64,000 nt of DNA from JASLBX01 sp036373915 (GCA_036373915.1 DASUUU010000044.1:62001-126000); one strand, 5' to 3'. Shown: positions 40,203-49,440, numbered from the stretch's first letter. Made by a program: numbers and translations. Notes: a model not told the origin generated them from the sequence alone.

Positions 40203-42497
40203 GTGCGTACCGCAAGCCGCCTTTTCGAGACGCTCGTCACCGGACGTGACGAGCGGGTGACACATGTCGAGTGGATCGGCGCGCGCCAAGGCCTCACCGC
40301 CGAGTGGCCGGCCTGGACGGATCCGTATGTCCGCGAATGCCTGCGGCGAGCCGGGGTGAGCTCGCTGTGGTCGCACCAGGCGCAAGCGGCTCAACTGGCA
40401 TGGGAAGGCCAGTCGGTCGTTGTGGCCACCGGCACCGCATCGGGCAAGTCGCTGGCCTACCTGCTGCCGGCGCTCACCGCCGCCCGCGCCGGGCGCAGGA
40501 ACGGGGGCACGACCCTGTACCTGACTCCGACCAAGGCTCTCGCGGCCGACCAGTTGCGCGCGCTCGACGAGCTTGGCGTCCCTGACATCGTCGCTGCCAC
40601 CTACGACGGTGATACGCCGATCGAGTCCCGAGACGCCGCCCGCGACCACGCGACCTACCTGCTCACCAACCCGGACATGCTGCACCGGTCGCTGCTGCCC
40701 AGGCACCACCGCTGGGTGGGGTTCCTGCGCTCGCTCAGGTTCGTCGTGGTCGACGAGTGCCACACCTACCGCGGCGTGTTCGGCTCGCATGTGGCTCAGG
40801 TGCTGCGACGACTTCGCCGAATATGCGCCAAGTACGGCACGGACCCGGTGTTCATCCTTGCTTCGGCGACCGCCGCCGAACCGGATCGCTCCGCCCGGAG
40901 ACTCACCGGTGTACCTGTCGTGCCCGTCCAGGAAGACGGCTCCCCGCGCGGCGCGAAGGAGTTCGTGTTGTGGGAGCCGCCGACCAGCTCGCTTCGCGGT
41001 GAGAACGGTGCGCCGGTCAAACGAAGCACGCTGGCCGAGACCGCCGACCTGTTGTCCGACCTTGTCGCCGCAGGTGCCCGGACGGTGGGTTTCGTCCGTT
41101 CCCGGCGAGCGGCGGAGACGGTGGCAGGACTGACCAGAAGGGCTCTGGCCGAAGTGGAACCCGCGCTGGCCGAGCAGGTCGCGGCGTACCGAGCGGGTTA
41201 CCTGCCGCACGAGCGCCGGACTCTCGAGCAGGCCCTCCAGGACGGAACGATCCGTGCCCTGGCAGCCACGACCGCCCTCGAACTGGGCGTCGACGTCGCC
41301 GGTCTGGACGCCGTCGTCATCGCGGGCTGGCCGGGCACGAGGGCTTCGCTGTGGCAACAAGCCGGCCGGGCCGGTCGCTCGGGCCGGGATTCGCTGGCGG
41401 TCCTGATCGCTCGCGACGACCCCTTGGACACGTACCTGATCCGGCATCCTGGCGCGATCTTCGGGCATCCCGCCGAGGCCACGGTGCTGGACCCGGACAA
41501 CCCGTACGTCTTAACCCCGCATCTTTGCGCAGCCGCTCAGGAGTCGCCGTTGACCGACGCGGACGTCGAGCTGTTCGGTCCGGCCGCTCCGCAGGTCCTT
41601 GCCGCGCTCGAAGGCGAAAAGGTGCTCCGGCGACGGCCGTCCGGGTGGCACTGGGTCCGTAGCGGCTGGGCTCAGGACCTGGCCGACCTGCGCGGCTCGG
41701 GAGAGCCGATCGTCCAGCTTGTCGAGGCCGGCACCGGACGGCTGTTGGGCACGGTGGACGCCGGCCGGTCGCATGCGGCCGTCCACGACGGAGCCGTCTA
41801 TGTTCATCAAGGCGAGACGTACCTCGTCGAGCGGCTCGACCTGGACGACCATGTCGCCTTCGTCCGTCCCGAGACCGTCGACTACACGACCACGGCCCGC
41901 GACGTGACGGACCTGCGCGTCCTGTCCGTCGACCGCAGCGCCACCTGGGGTGAGGCGCAGCTGAACTTCGGCAGCGTCGAGGTGTCCAGCCAGGTGGTGG
42001 CGTACCTCAAGCGCAAGCTCGGCTCGGGTGAGGTGTTGGGCGAGCAGGCTCTGGACCTGCCGCCTCGCCGGCTGCGCACTAAGGCGGTCTGGTGGACGCT
42101 GCCCGACGCGTTGCTGCCGGTTTCCGAGGCCGAAGCCCCGGGTGCCGCGCACGCTGCGGAACACGCAGCGATCGGGTTGCTGCCGCTGTTCGCCACGTGC
42201 GACCGCTGGGACATCGGCGGGTTGTCGACGGCCCGGCACCCGGACACCGGGCTGCTGACGGTGTTCGTCCACGACGGCCATCCCGGCGGCGCCGGATTCG
42301 CCGAACGCGGGTTCCATGCGGCGGCACCGTGGCTGCGGGCGACTCTCGAGACGATCGCGTCGTGCCCGTGTCCGTCCGGATGCCCGTCCTGCGTGCAGTC
42401 ACCCAAGTGTGGAAACGGCAACGATCCGCTCGACAAGTCAGGCGCGGTGCGACTGCTGGAGACCCTGCTTGCCGCGGCGCCTGCCGGCATCGAGTAG
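40203..42497 (+). CDS. DECH-box ATP-dependent helicase with C-terminal DUF1998 (helicase/secretion neighbourhood, MrfA/YprA-like)
   Basis: 764 aa. Helicase core: VVVATGTASGKSLAYLLPAL (Walker A), TPTKALAADQLRAL, VVVDECHTYRGVFG (DECH), ILASATAAEP (SAT), TTALELGVDVAGLDAVV and QQAGRAGRSGRDSLAV (motif VI). C-terminal DUF1998-type Cys cluster SCPCPSGCPSCVQSPKCGNG with four metal-ligand Cys. Relatives (MrfA) act in DNA repair. GTG 40203 used; GTG 40257 is another option. Divergent from bldG. Confidence 0.93.
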   Translation: MRTASRLFETLVTGRDERVTHVEWIGARQGLTAEWPAWTDPYVRECLRRAGVSSLWSHQAQAAQLAWEGQSVVVATGTASGKSLAYLLPALTAARAGRRNGGTTLYLTPTKALAADQLRALDELGVPDIVAATYDGDTPIESRDAARDHATYLLTNPDMLHRSLLPRHHRWVGFLRSLRFVVVDECHTYRGVFGSHVAQVLRRLRRICAKYGTDPVFILASATAAEPDRSARRLTGVPVVPVQEDGSPRGAKEFVLWEPPTSSLRGENGAPVKRSTLAETADLLSDLVAAGARTVGFVRSRRAAETVAGLTRRALAEVEPALAEQVAAYRAGYLPHERRTLEQALQDGTIRALAATTALELGVDVAGLDAVVIAGWPGTRASLWQQAGRAGRSGRDSLAVLIARDDPLDTYLIRHPGAIFGHPAEATVLDPDNPYVLTPHLCAAAQESPLTDADVELFGPAAPQVLAALEGEKVLRRRPSGWHWVRSGWAQDLADLRGSGEPIVQLVEAGTGRLLGTVDAGRSHAAVHDGAVYVHQGETYLVERLDLDDHVAFVRPETVDYTTTARDVTDLRVLSVDRSATWGEAQLNFGSVEVSSQVVAYLKRKLGSGEVLGEQALDLPPRRLRTKAVWWTLPDALLPVSEAEAPGAAHAAEHAAIGLLPLFATCDRWDIGGLSTARHPDTGLLTVFVHDGHPGGAGFAERGFHAAAPWLRATLETIASCPCPSGCPSCVQSPKCGNGNDPLDKSGAVRLLETLLAAAPAGIE

Positions 42498-42542
42498 CGA
42501 ACACGCCGGAAGGATCACGTTGGACCCCGCCGACGGTCCAAA

Positions 42543-42992
42543 GTGCGTAAAGTCACCTTCATGCTGGCCCTAGCGCTCGTGCTGCTCCTCCTCGTGGCGA
42601 TTCTGGTGGTGGCATCGTTCGTCGGCAGCAGCGAGGAAGTCGTCATCGAGTTCCTCAACGTCACCGTCACGACGTCGGTCGGCGGTGTGTTCGTGGCCGG
42701 CTTCGTCGCCGGGCTCATCGCACTCGCCTCGCTCTACTCGATCCGGACGTCGGTGAAACGAATCCAGCAGCGGCGCAGCGAAGTGCGCGAGCTCCGCCGG
42801 CAGGCTGGGCAGACCGCGCCGGCCGGCGCCGAGTCAGATCGCGCCCGCCGGGCCGACACCGAGGCCACCACGCGCGGGGGCGGTGACACCGCCGAACTTG
42901 ACGGCCCGGCCGGCCCGCCAGCGAGTGATAATCCGCCGGGACGCAGTGCGGACGCGGACGGCGACACCCAATCCGATTCCCATCGATCTTGA
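42543..42992 (+). CDS. LapA-like (DUF1049) small membrane protein
   Basis: 149 aa: two hydrophobic helices (about 5-27 and 45-68) joined by a short loop with FLNVTVTTSVGGVFVAGF, then a basic coiled coil and a hydrophilic Gly/Asp tail. Resembles the lipopolysaccharide-assembly-protein-A domain family seen in Gram-positives, where the function is unknown. GTG 42543 has no ribosome site. Sits 45 bp after the helicase gene, same strand. Confidence 0.75.
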   Translation: MRKVTFMLALALVLLLLVAILVVASFVGSSEEVVIEFLNVTVTTSVGGVFVAGFVAGLIALASLYSIRTSVKRIQQRRSEVRELRRQAGQTAPAGAESDRARRADTEATTRGGGDTAELDGPAGPPASDNPPGRSADADGDTQSDSHRS

Positions 42993-43033
42993 CGGCACCA
43001 CCGGCGGCCCCGTTTCGCCGGACGGAGTAACCG

Positions 43034-43915
43034 ATGGCGAGCCGGCTCCGCAGCGTTCCCGCACCGGCACTGGTCCTGTTCGGAATCGGGTCCGTCCAAC
43101 TCGGAGCAGGTCTGGCCAAGTCGATTTTCGACCAGTTGCCGCCGAGCGCAATGGTGATGATGCGGCTCGCCACCTCCGCGGTGGTGGTGACGATCGTCAG
43201 TCGCCGGTTGCTGCGCGGTTCATGGCGACGGCACTCGCGATCCGACCTGCTGCTCGTGGCCGCGTTCGGCCTGACTCTCGCGGGGATGAACTTCGCGATC
43301 TACGAGTCATTCTCGCGCATACCACTGGGCATCGCCGTCACGATCGAATTCCTCGGGCCCCTCGGCGTGGCGGTCGCCTTCTCCCGCCGCCCGCTGGATC
43401 TGGCGTGGGTGGCGCTCGCTGCCACGGGCGTCGTGCTGCTCGTCAGGGACGACGGTTCGGGCCGGGTCACGGTCGCAGGCGTGGTTTTCGCTCTTGTCGC
43501 CGCAGCCGGCTGGGCATCGTACATCTTACTGAGCACGGCGATCGGCAGTCGCTTCCCCGGTTCGTCAGGGCTGGCGCTCGCGAGCGTCCTCGGTGCGGCA
43601 ATCATGCTGCCGGTCGGTATCAGTTCGGGTGGCTCGGCGCTGCTTCGCCCGGAGTTGCTGGCGATCGGAGTCGCCGTCGGCTTGCTCTCGTCGGTCATCC
43701 CGTACACGTTCGAACTGGAGGCCCTGCGCCGAATGCGAGCGCAGCTGTTCGGCATTCTGATGAGCCTGGAGCCGGCCGCCGCCGCACTTGTCGGACTTGT
43801 CGTGCTCGGTGAGGTGTTGGCCGTTCGCGAGTGGGCGGCCATCGGCTGCGTGATCGTCGCCTGCGTCGGAGCGACCCGGACCCAACCGCCGCCACCCGAG
43901 GTGCCCGAGGGCTGA
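43034..43915 (+). CDS. EamA-family (DMT) transporter, RhtA-like
   Basis: 293 aa, ten membrane helices in two EamA repeats (about 8-140 and 150-285). PSAMVMMRLATSAVVV, NFAIYESFSRIPLGIAVTIE and AQLFGILMSLEPAAAALVG are typical of the threonine/homoserine exporter branch. Likely exports amino acids or metabolites. ATG 43034 with GGAG upstream. Convergent with the Tad operon; a hairpin separates them. Confidence 0.9.
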   Translation: MASRLRSVPAPALVLFGIGSVQLGAGLAKSIFDQLPPSAMVMMRLATSAVVVTIVSRRLLRGSWRRHSRSDLLLVAAFGLTLAGMNFAIYESFSRIPLGIAVTIEFLGPLGVAVAFSRRPLDLAWVALAATGVVLLVRDDGSGRVTVAGVVFALVAAAGWASYILLSTAIGSRFPGSSGLALASVLGAAIMLPVGISSGGSALLRPELLAIGVAVGLLSSVIPYTFELEALRRMRAQLFGILMSLEPAAAALVGLVVLGEVLAVREWAAIGCVIVACVGATRTQPPPPEVPEG

Positions 43916-43943
43916 GCCGGTCCGGTTACTGTGAGCTCGCCGA

Positions 43944-43978
43944 TGCCCGCGGTGAACCATGCGACTCCACCGCGGGCA
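43944..43978. terminator. Bidirectional terminator between EamA gene and Tad operon
   Basis: TGCCCGCGGTG (43944-43954) pairs perfectly with CACCGCGGGCA (43968-43978), 13-nt loop, between convergent genes. Confidence 0.85.
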
Positions 43979-44000
43979 CCGGTATAGAGGACGTCGGCTG

Positions 44001-44759
44001 TCACGGCGGCACGACACTCGCCGGATCTCGTGGCACGCCGCCCAGGCGCACTTCGAAATGCAGGTGCGGCCCGGTCGCGTTGCCGGTGGCGCCAACGGTA
44101 CCGACCTGGTGACCTGCACCGACCTCGTCGTCGACGGCGACGTGGAGTGAACTCAGGTGCGCGTAGTAGGTCGTGACTCCACCATGGTCGACAACGACGA
44201 GGTTGCCGTACGGACCGGCCCGGCCGGCCCGGACCACTCGGCCTCCGGAGGCCGCGATAACAGGCGTACCTTCCGGTGCGGCGAAGTCCAGCCCGGTATG
44301 GCGGCCCGAGCCCCAATGCGTCCCGGCATCACCGAACCGCGCAGTCAGGCGGTACGGCCCGGCGACAGGGACCGACCAGTCACCTGCTGCCAGCACGCCG
44401 ACCCGGGCCCGCGGCGGCACTCCGGCTCGGGCCCGGCGTACCGGATCGGTCAGCCAGCGCAACGGGCCGGTGATGGGCGCGGAGGCGGCGACCGCCACCT
44501 CGTCGCCGTCGACGGTGCACTCGCGGAGGGTGGCGCCGTTGGCGCGGCTCACCCGCTCGGCAGCGGCACATGGAGGTTCGCCGGCCGGCCGGGCCACTGC
44601 GCCGGCGGCCGCGAGCGCCGCCAGATCAGCCGCTGCGGCGGCCCTGTGACGGGCCGCAACCCCAGAGCCGAGCGTGGCCGCGACGAGCGACCCGACCACG
44701 ATCATCATCGTCGCCGCCAGCACCAGGACCGAGCCGGCACCGCGCTCCCGCCGGGTCAC
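44001..44759 (-). CDS. TadE-like pseudopilin domain fused to an M23 (LytM) peptidase domain
   Basis: 252 aa. N-terminus RRERGAGSVLVLAATMMIVV with one membrane helix, then HRAAAAADLAALAAAGA: this is the small helicase/secretion-neighbourhood TadE-like protein. From about residue 130 a complete M23 zinc endopeptidase follows: GRHTGLDFAAPEGTPV (His154, Asp158), YYAHLSS (His201) and GPHLHFEV (His232, His234). The standard actinobacterial TadE-like protein ends before this domain. Starts GTG 44759, overlapping the TadE stop (GTGA), with GAGGAG 5 nt upstream. Last gene of the Tad operon. It could open peptidoglycan for pilus passage (inference). Confidence 0.87.
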   Translation of the reverse strand: MTRRERGAGSVLVLAATMMIVVGSLVAATLGSGVAARHRAAAAADLAALAAAGAVARPAGEPPCAAAERVSRANGATLRECTVDGDEVAVAASAPITGPLRWLTDPVRRARAGVPPRARVGVLAAGDWSVPVAGPYRLTARFGDAGTHWGSGRHTGLDFAAPEGTPVIAASGGRVVRAGRAGPYGNLVVVDHGGVTTYYAHLSSLHVAVDDEVGAGHQVGTVGATGNATGPHLHFEVRLGGVPRDPASVVPP

Positions 44760-45205
44760 GAGGACTCCTCGACGGCGACGGATTCGGCACTCACCGTCGG
44801 CGCGGGCAGCCGGTCGGCGAACGGCACCGGCGGCCTGACCTCCACTGCCACTTCGACGACCACCAGCCCGTCGTGTTCGGTCACCTCGACCACCGCACCG
44901 GCCGGAGCGACGGCCTCGGCGACTTGACGAACGATCGCCGGGTCGTCGCCCCGCGCCGCGGCACGTGCCGCCTCGCGCGCCGCGTCCGCGCACCTCAACT
45001 GCATGAGACCCAACGAGAGCGTCCACAGTGCGGCGATCGCCACCAGAACGAGAGCGGGTAGGGCGGCCGCGATCTCGGCGGTCACAGCGCCTCTGTCGCC
45101 GGCGCTGCGATCTGGCCGGACAAGGGCCGGATTCTGGCCGGTCGGAGATCCGCGCGCCGAGCGCCGGCGGGGGGTCCCCCGCCGGCGCAGCGTTGTCACT
45201 GTCAT
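44756..45205 (-). CDS. tadE: TadE-family minor pilin
   Basis: 149 aa. Basic N-terminal leader (TTLRRRGTPRRRSARG), then GAVTAEIAAALPALVLVAIA, the Glu-bearing TadE helix, then ARREAARAAARGDD-type helix (ADAAREAARAAARG) and a beta domain. Membrane-anchored minor pilin. ATG 45205 overlaps the stop of the DUF4244 gene (ATGA). Confidence 0.85.
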   Translation of the reverse strand: MTVTTLRRRGTPRRRSARGSPTGQNPALVRPDRSAGDRGAVTAEIAAALPALVLVAIAALWTLSLGLMQLRCADAAREAARAAARGDDPAIVRQVAEAVAPAGAVVEVTEHDGLVVVEVAVEVRPPVPFADRLPAPTVSAESVAVEESS

Positions 45206-45384
45206 CCGAGGATTCCGAAGGCCTTGCGCGCCAGGTCGGTCAGGAACCCGAGGATGCTGTCGTTCTCGACGAGCTTGTAGAGAACACCGGCAATGCCGCA
45301 GGCCGCGACAGTGCCGACGGCGTACTCGGCGGTCGCCATACCGCGCTCGCCGGTCCGGCGCAGTGACGCCACGATCTTGGACAT
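45202..45384 (-). CDS. DUF4244 small Flp-pilin-like membrane protein
   Basis: 60 aa. GERGMATAEYAVGTVAACGI resembles the Flp prepilin segment (Gly followed by a hydrophobic helix with Glu at position 5), one membrane helix, short C-terminus. It would be the major pilin subunit of this Tad system. ATG 45384 with GAGGAGG 5 nt upstream, the strongest ribosome site in the operon, fitting high expression. A 153-bp gap upstream (45385-45537) could hold its own promoter. Confidence 0.88.
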   Translation of the reverse strand: MSKIVASLRRTGERGMATAEYAVGTVAACGIAGVLYKLVENDSILGFLTDLARKAFGILG

Positions 45385-45537
45385 GGAACCTCCTCACCCG
45401 GCGGTCCGGCCGGTGCGGGGGCCGCGGGTTTCGCGGCGCCACATCAAGGCTGTTGGCTGGGCGTGCCCGACCCGAAGATCGTTCGGAATCTGTGGAAACC
45501 ACACCCGCGCCACGCCTGGCTGTGGATATCCGGCCCC

Positions 45538-46287
45538 TCAGGGCAGCAATGGCATCCCGAGCGTCGCGACCAGCGGAGCGATGCCGACGAGAACGAACGC
45601 CGGGAGGAAGCACAGCCCGAGCGGCGCGGCCGCCCTGGCACCGACCGATCGGGCCCTCGCCTCGGCGGCCCACCGGGCGGTGTCACGGGCGTCAAGCGCT
45701 ACCCGCTGCAGCACCGGCACGGGCGACACACCTCGGGTCACCGAGCGGAGCATGGCCCGGCCGAGGGGCCGAGCAGCAGCATCGTCGAGCAGGCCGGCCC
45801 ACGCGCCGCGCGGGTCTGCACCCACCCTGGTGGCCGCCGCTGCGACGACGAGACCATCGCCCAGCGGGCCGCCCATCGCCCGACCCACGACTTCGGCCGC
45901 CCGGTCAGGCGGTACCCCTGACGCGACCGCAGCCGCGAGGAGCTCCGCCGCCAGCGGGACAGCAGCGGCGACATGCTGCCGGCGCCGGAACACCGCTGCG
46001 GGCTCCAAGCGTCCCAGCCCCACCCACGCAACGGCGCCGGCGGCAAGCCCGGCGACCCACCCGCCCACGCCTCCGACAACCGCCGCGCCGCCGAGCGCCG
46101 CCAGGCACGCCGCCGCCACGCGCCGGCGGCCGCCGCGCAGCGAACTGGGGGCCGGTGAACGCCGCGAGCCGCGCCAGGTCCGACCAGAGGAAACAGCTTT
46201 CAGCCGGGCCGCGCCCGGCCCGGGAGCGAACAGGACGCCGCCTGCGGCGGCCGAGAGCAGTACGGCGACCGTGGTCAGGCTTCCCAT
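45538..46287 (-). CDS. tadC: Type II secretion F-family inner-membrane protein TadC-like
   Basis: 249 aa, GspF/TadC-like. Membrane segments at about 5-22, about 55-85 and 215-245; cytosolic helical domain with AAELLAAAVASGVPPDRAAE and DTARWAAEARARSVGARAAA. Assembly-platform protein. ATG 46287 overlaps the TadB end by 13 bp. An alternative GTG start is two codons upstream. Confidence 0.85.
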   Translation of the reverse strand: MGSLTTVAVLLSAAAGGVLFAPGPGAARLKAVSSGRTWRGSRRSPAPSSLRGGRRRVAAACLAALGGAAVVGGVGGWVAGLAAGAVAWVGLGRLEPAAVFRRRQHVAAAVPLAAELLAAAVASGVPPDRAAEVVGRAMGGPLGDGLVVAAAATRVGADPRGAWAGLLDDAAARPLGRAMLRSVTRGVSPVPVLQRVALDARDTARWAAEARARSVGARAAAPLGLCFLPAFVLVGIAPLVATLGMPLLP

Positions 46288-47048
46288 GCCGACCTCGTCG
46301 CCGATCTCGCGAGCCGGCCCACCCACCACAGCCCGATCCCCACGAACACGATGGCGCCGGCCAGGCACACCAACCCGATCGGGCTGCTCACGAGGAACGC
46401 GATCGCAGCACCGTCGCCACCGGACAGCAGCAGGAGGGTTCCGAACGGCAGCACCGCGAGTATGCGAGCGGTGGCACGGGCCGTGGCGAGCTGGGCCGAC
46501 GCCTCGCGGCGGACGGCAGCCTCGGTCCTCAGCGAGTCCGCCACGGCGACCACCACGCGGGACAGGGGCGCGCCGGTGCAGTCGGTGATCTCCCACCCCG
46601 CAGCCACGGCGCGCAACGAGGCCGCGCCGGGCGCTGTCGCCGTCTCGCGCAACGCGGCTGCCACGTCGCCGCCGGTGGCTGCCCGAGCCGCCGCCGAACC
46701 GAACAGCTCGGGCCAGTCCTCGGCGACGGTTGCGACCGCGCGGGCAACCGGCGCACCAGCCTGTAGTTCGGTGGCCAGCGCCAGGCACGCGTCGACGACA
46801 TCGGCATCCCGCCGGGAGGTAACGGCGCTGCCGACTAACGGCCGCGTGAGCAACCTGCGCCAGCGACGCACTGTCCGTGGCCGGCGACCGGCCGTGACCG
46901 ACGATGGCCGGCCGTTCCGAAGCCGGTTGAGGCGAGGGGGAAGGCCGCTGCCACCCGGCGCCAACCGGGCGGTAAGAAGGCTCGGCCGGCGGCCGGCGAG
47001 CAATCCGGCCGCCACCGCGGCTAGCACGGCTGCGAGCGCGCCGGTCAC
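46275..47048 (-). CDS. tadB: Type II secretion F-family inner-membrane protein TadB-like
   Basis: About 257 aa. N-terminal hydrophobic segment, basic linker, then GspF domain: DACLALATELQAGAPVARAV and EITDCTGAPLSRVVVAVADS, two C-terminal membrane helices. GTG 47048 overlaps the TadA stop as GTGA, the coupling used through this operon, and is preferred over GTG 47069 (seven codons longer). Confidence 0.85.
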   Translation of the reverse strand: MTGALAAVLAAVAAGLLAGRRPSLLTARLAPGGSGLPPRLNRLRNGRPSSVTAGRRPRTVRRWRRLLTRPLVGSAVTSRRDADVVDACLALATELQAGAPVARAVATVAEDWPELFGSAAARAATGGDVAAALRETATAPGAASLRAVAAGWEITDCTGAPLSRVVVAVADSLRTEAAVRREASAQLATARATARILAVLPFGTLLLLSGGDGAAIAFLVSSPIGLVCLAGAIVFVGIGLWWVGRLARSATRSAWEA

Positions 47049-48205
47049 GTCAGCGCCGGAGAGATCCACGACCGCAACCGGCCGGCCGCGGTGGCTTCGG
47101 CGAACTCACCAGGGGCAGGGCTTCGGACCGCCGGCACCACCGTGACACAGCCGGCACCGGCGCGTTCGACGATTGCGATCTCGGCGATACGGCGGCATCC
47201 CGAGCGGTCTCGCACCAGATGGATCACCGCAGCCAGCCCGGCCGCGACCTGCGCGTGGACCGCGTCCCTGCCCAGGCCCGCGGCCACCCCCAGCGCTTCG
47301 AGGCGGGCCGGCAGGTCTGCGGTTGAGTTCGCATGCACGGTGCCGCACCCGCCCTCGTGACCGGTGTTCAACGCACTCAGCAGGTCGACCACCTCGCGGC
47401 CCCGCACCTCACCGACCACCAGCCGGTCCGGGCGCATCCGCAGGGCCTGGCGCACCAACTCGTCGAGGCCCACCCGGCCGGCACCTTCGACGTTGTGTGG
47501 TCGCGCCTCGAGCCGTACGACGTGCGGCAACGACGGCCGCAGCTCACCGGAGTCCTCGACGAGCACCACCCGTTCGGTTGGGTCGGCGAGGGACAGAAGC
47601 GCTCCCAGCACCGTCGTCTTTCCCGTGCCCGTCCCGCCGGTCACCAGGAACGCCAGCCGAGACCGCACGATCGCCCGCAGCCAGGGCGCGAGTCGGGAAG
47701 CGACGCTCCCCGACTCGATCAGCTCATCCATGCTGAAGGCGTGGCCCGCCGGAACCCGCAGCGAGATGACCGTCCCCGCAGGTGAGATCGGTGGTAACAC
47801 GGCGTGCAACCGGACACCGTCGGCCAGGCGTGCATCGACGAAGGGCATGCCTTCATCGAGCCTTCGGTTCGCACCTGCGGCCAGCCGCTGCGCAAGTCGC
47901 CGAACGTCATCCTCGTCGCCGAGTTGCAGCGGGATCTGCTCCAGACCGTTGCCACGGTCGACCCACACGTCGGCCGGCCCATTGACAAGAACATCGGTGA
48001 TGCCCGGCTCGCGAAGCAACCCCTCGAGCGGGCCCGCTCCGGTGATCTCCGCCCTCAGCTGCTCGGTGACATCGAGGACGGCGGCATCTCCGAGGACTGC
48101 TCCTTCAGCCCGCAACGCCGCCGCTACCTGTGACGCGGTCGGCGGGGCCGATGTTGCGGTCAGCGACGTTCGTATCCGCTCGACCAGCTCATGGTCCACC
48201 CGCAT
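47045..48205 (-). CDS. tadA: Secretion ATPase TadA/CpaF
   Basis: 386 aa. Hexameric ATPase powering pilus assembly in the cytoplasm. GPLEGLLREPGITDVLVNGP N-domain, FLVTGGTGTGKTTVLGALL (Walker A), VLVEDSGEL (Asp box), RPDRLVVGEVRGREVVDLL (Walker B) and GCGTVHANS (His box). ATG 48205 shares one base with the CpaE stop (TGATG). Confidence 0.95.
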   Translation of the reverse strand: MRVDHELVERIRTSLTATSAPPTASQVAAALRAEGAVLGDAAVLDVTEQLRAEITGAGPLEGLLREPGITDVLVNGPADVWVDRGNGLEQIPLQLGDEDDVRRLAQRLAAGANRRLDEGMPFVDARLADGVRLHAVLPPISPAGTVISLRVPAGHAFSMDELIESGSVASRLAPWLRAIVRSRLAFLVTGGTGTGKTTVLGALLSLADPTERVVLVEDSGELRPSLPHVVRLEARPHNVEGAGRVGLDELVRQALRMRPDRLVVGEVRGREVVDLLSALNTGHEGGCGTVHANSTADLPARLEALGVAAGLGRDAVHAQVAAGLAAVIHLVRDRSGCRRIAEIAIVERAGAGCVTVVPAVRSPAPGEFAEATAAGRLRSWISPALT

Positions 48206-49296
48206 CAGGCCGCCACCGCATCGTCTTGGGCGACCAGCTCATCGAGCAGGAGTGCGCAGACCGACGCCAGCGGACCACGACCCGACCGGGCCGGTGGTTC
48301 ACCGCGCTCGAGCGCCTCGGCGAGTCCCGGCTCAGGATCGAGTTCCGCGGACACGGGCAGACCCAACGCCGCCGAGATGTCTACCGGGCGCAGACTCGAC
48401 GGAGCCGGATTGCGGACGATGACGCTGATGCCGGACGCGGCCACGCCGAGTCCAGCAGCGACCCGACCGGCCGCCGCGACCGCCCGGACCTCGGCCGGCA
48501 CCACCAGCAGGATCCGGTGGCACCGGCCGACGATCTCCTCTGTCGCCGGATCGCATCGGCGGGGCAGATCGACCACGACGAGGTCCCACGATCGCTGCGC
48601 AGCGGTGAGGGCGGCCCGGACGGCCTCGGCGGGCACGCTCAGCATGCCGCCTCGGTCCCACGACAGAACGGTCAGCCCATGCGGATCGGGCAGGTGGTCG
48701 CGAAGGGTCGGTCCGCCAATCCGGCCGCGGGTGTCGGCCAGGTCGGGCCAGCGCAACCCACCACTGTGCTCCGCACCCAGGACCAGGTCGAGCCCTCCGC
48801 CGAAGGGATCGGCGTCGACAAGCATGGTGGTCAACTTTCGACGAGCCGCGCACACCGCAAGGGCTGCTGCGAGCACCGATGCACCCGCCCCACCGCGGCC
48901 TCCGACGACCCCTACCACGATCGCCTGGTCAGGAGCCCCACCGTCGGCCACGTCAGCGAAACACTCGACAAGCCGCGCCTCGCCAGCGGCCAACTCGACC
49001 ACATGCTCAGCCCCGAGCCCGACAGCGTGGCGCCAGGTCGCGGTCTCCGGGCGGCCAGGACACACCACAATGACGCCGGACCGTCGCGACGGGCCGAGCG
49101 CAAGCAGTCGCTCGGCTTGGTCATCGCCGACGACGACGATCGGCGCGGCCAGCCAGCGGGCCCGGGCCGCTGCGACATCGGCCACCACATCGGCCTCGAC
49201 ACCGGCCGCGGCAGCCAGGCGGAGCAAGTCGTCGAGAATGTGATCGTCAGCGGTGACGAGCAGCGGCCGCGCACCGGACGGCATGAGTCGGTTCAT
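48205..49296 (-). CDS. CpaE-like / Ssd septum-site determining protein
   Basis: 363 aa. MinD/CpaE-type ParA ATPase of the helicase/secretion neighbourhood (Mycobacterium Ssd). N-terminal receiver-like domain (about 10-115), then the ATPase with P-loop VVGGRGGAGASVLAAAL: both signature Lys of the deviant Walker A (KGGxGK) are replaced, as is common in this actinobacterial subfamily, so ATPase activity is doubtful. DADPFGGGLDL and VVVDLP follow. ATG 49296 with GGGAGG upstream. First gene of the Tad operon. Confidence 0.92.
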   Translation of the reverse strand: MNRLMPSGARPLLVTADDHILDDLLRLAAAAGVEADVVADVAAARARWLAAPIVVVGDDQAERLLALGPSRRSGVIVVCPGRPETATWRHAVGLGAEHVVELAAGEARLVECFADVADGGAPDQAIVVGVVGGRGGAGASVLAAALAVCAARRKLTTMLVDADPFGGGLDLVLGAEHSGGLRWPDLADTRGRIGGPTLRDHLPDPHGLTVLSWDRGGMLSVPAEAVRAALTAAQRSWDLVVVDLPRRCDPATEEIVGRCHRILLVVPAEVRAVAAAGRVAAGLGVAASGISVIVRNPAPSSLRPVDISAALGLPVSAELDPEPGLAEALERGEPPARSGRGPLASVCALLLDELVAQDDAVAA

Positions 49297-49440
49297 CGGA
49301 ACGACCTCCCTCGGAGAGTTCGGAGAGGTCTAATCTGGCCGCGACGAGCGGACCGCCGGCCCTGGTAGCCAAAGAATGTGGATAACGGTGGCAACGCACC
49401 CTGGGTGTGGACAACCGCGGCAGTCGACCGGACGTAGAAG

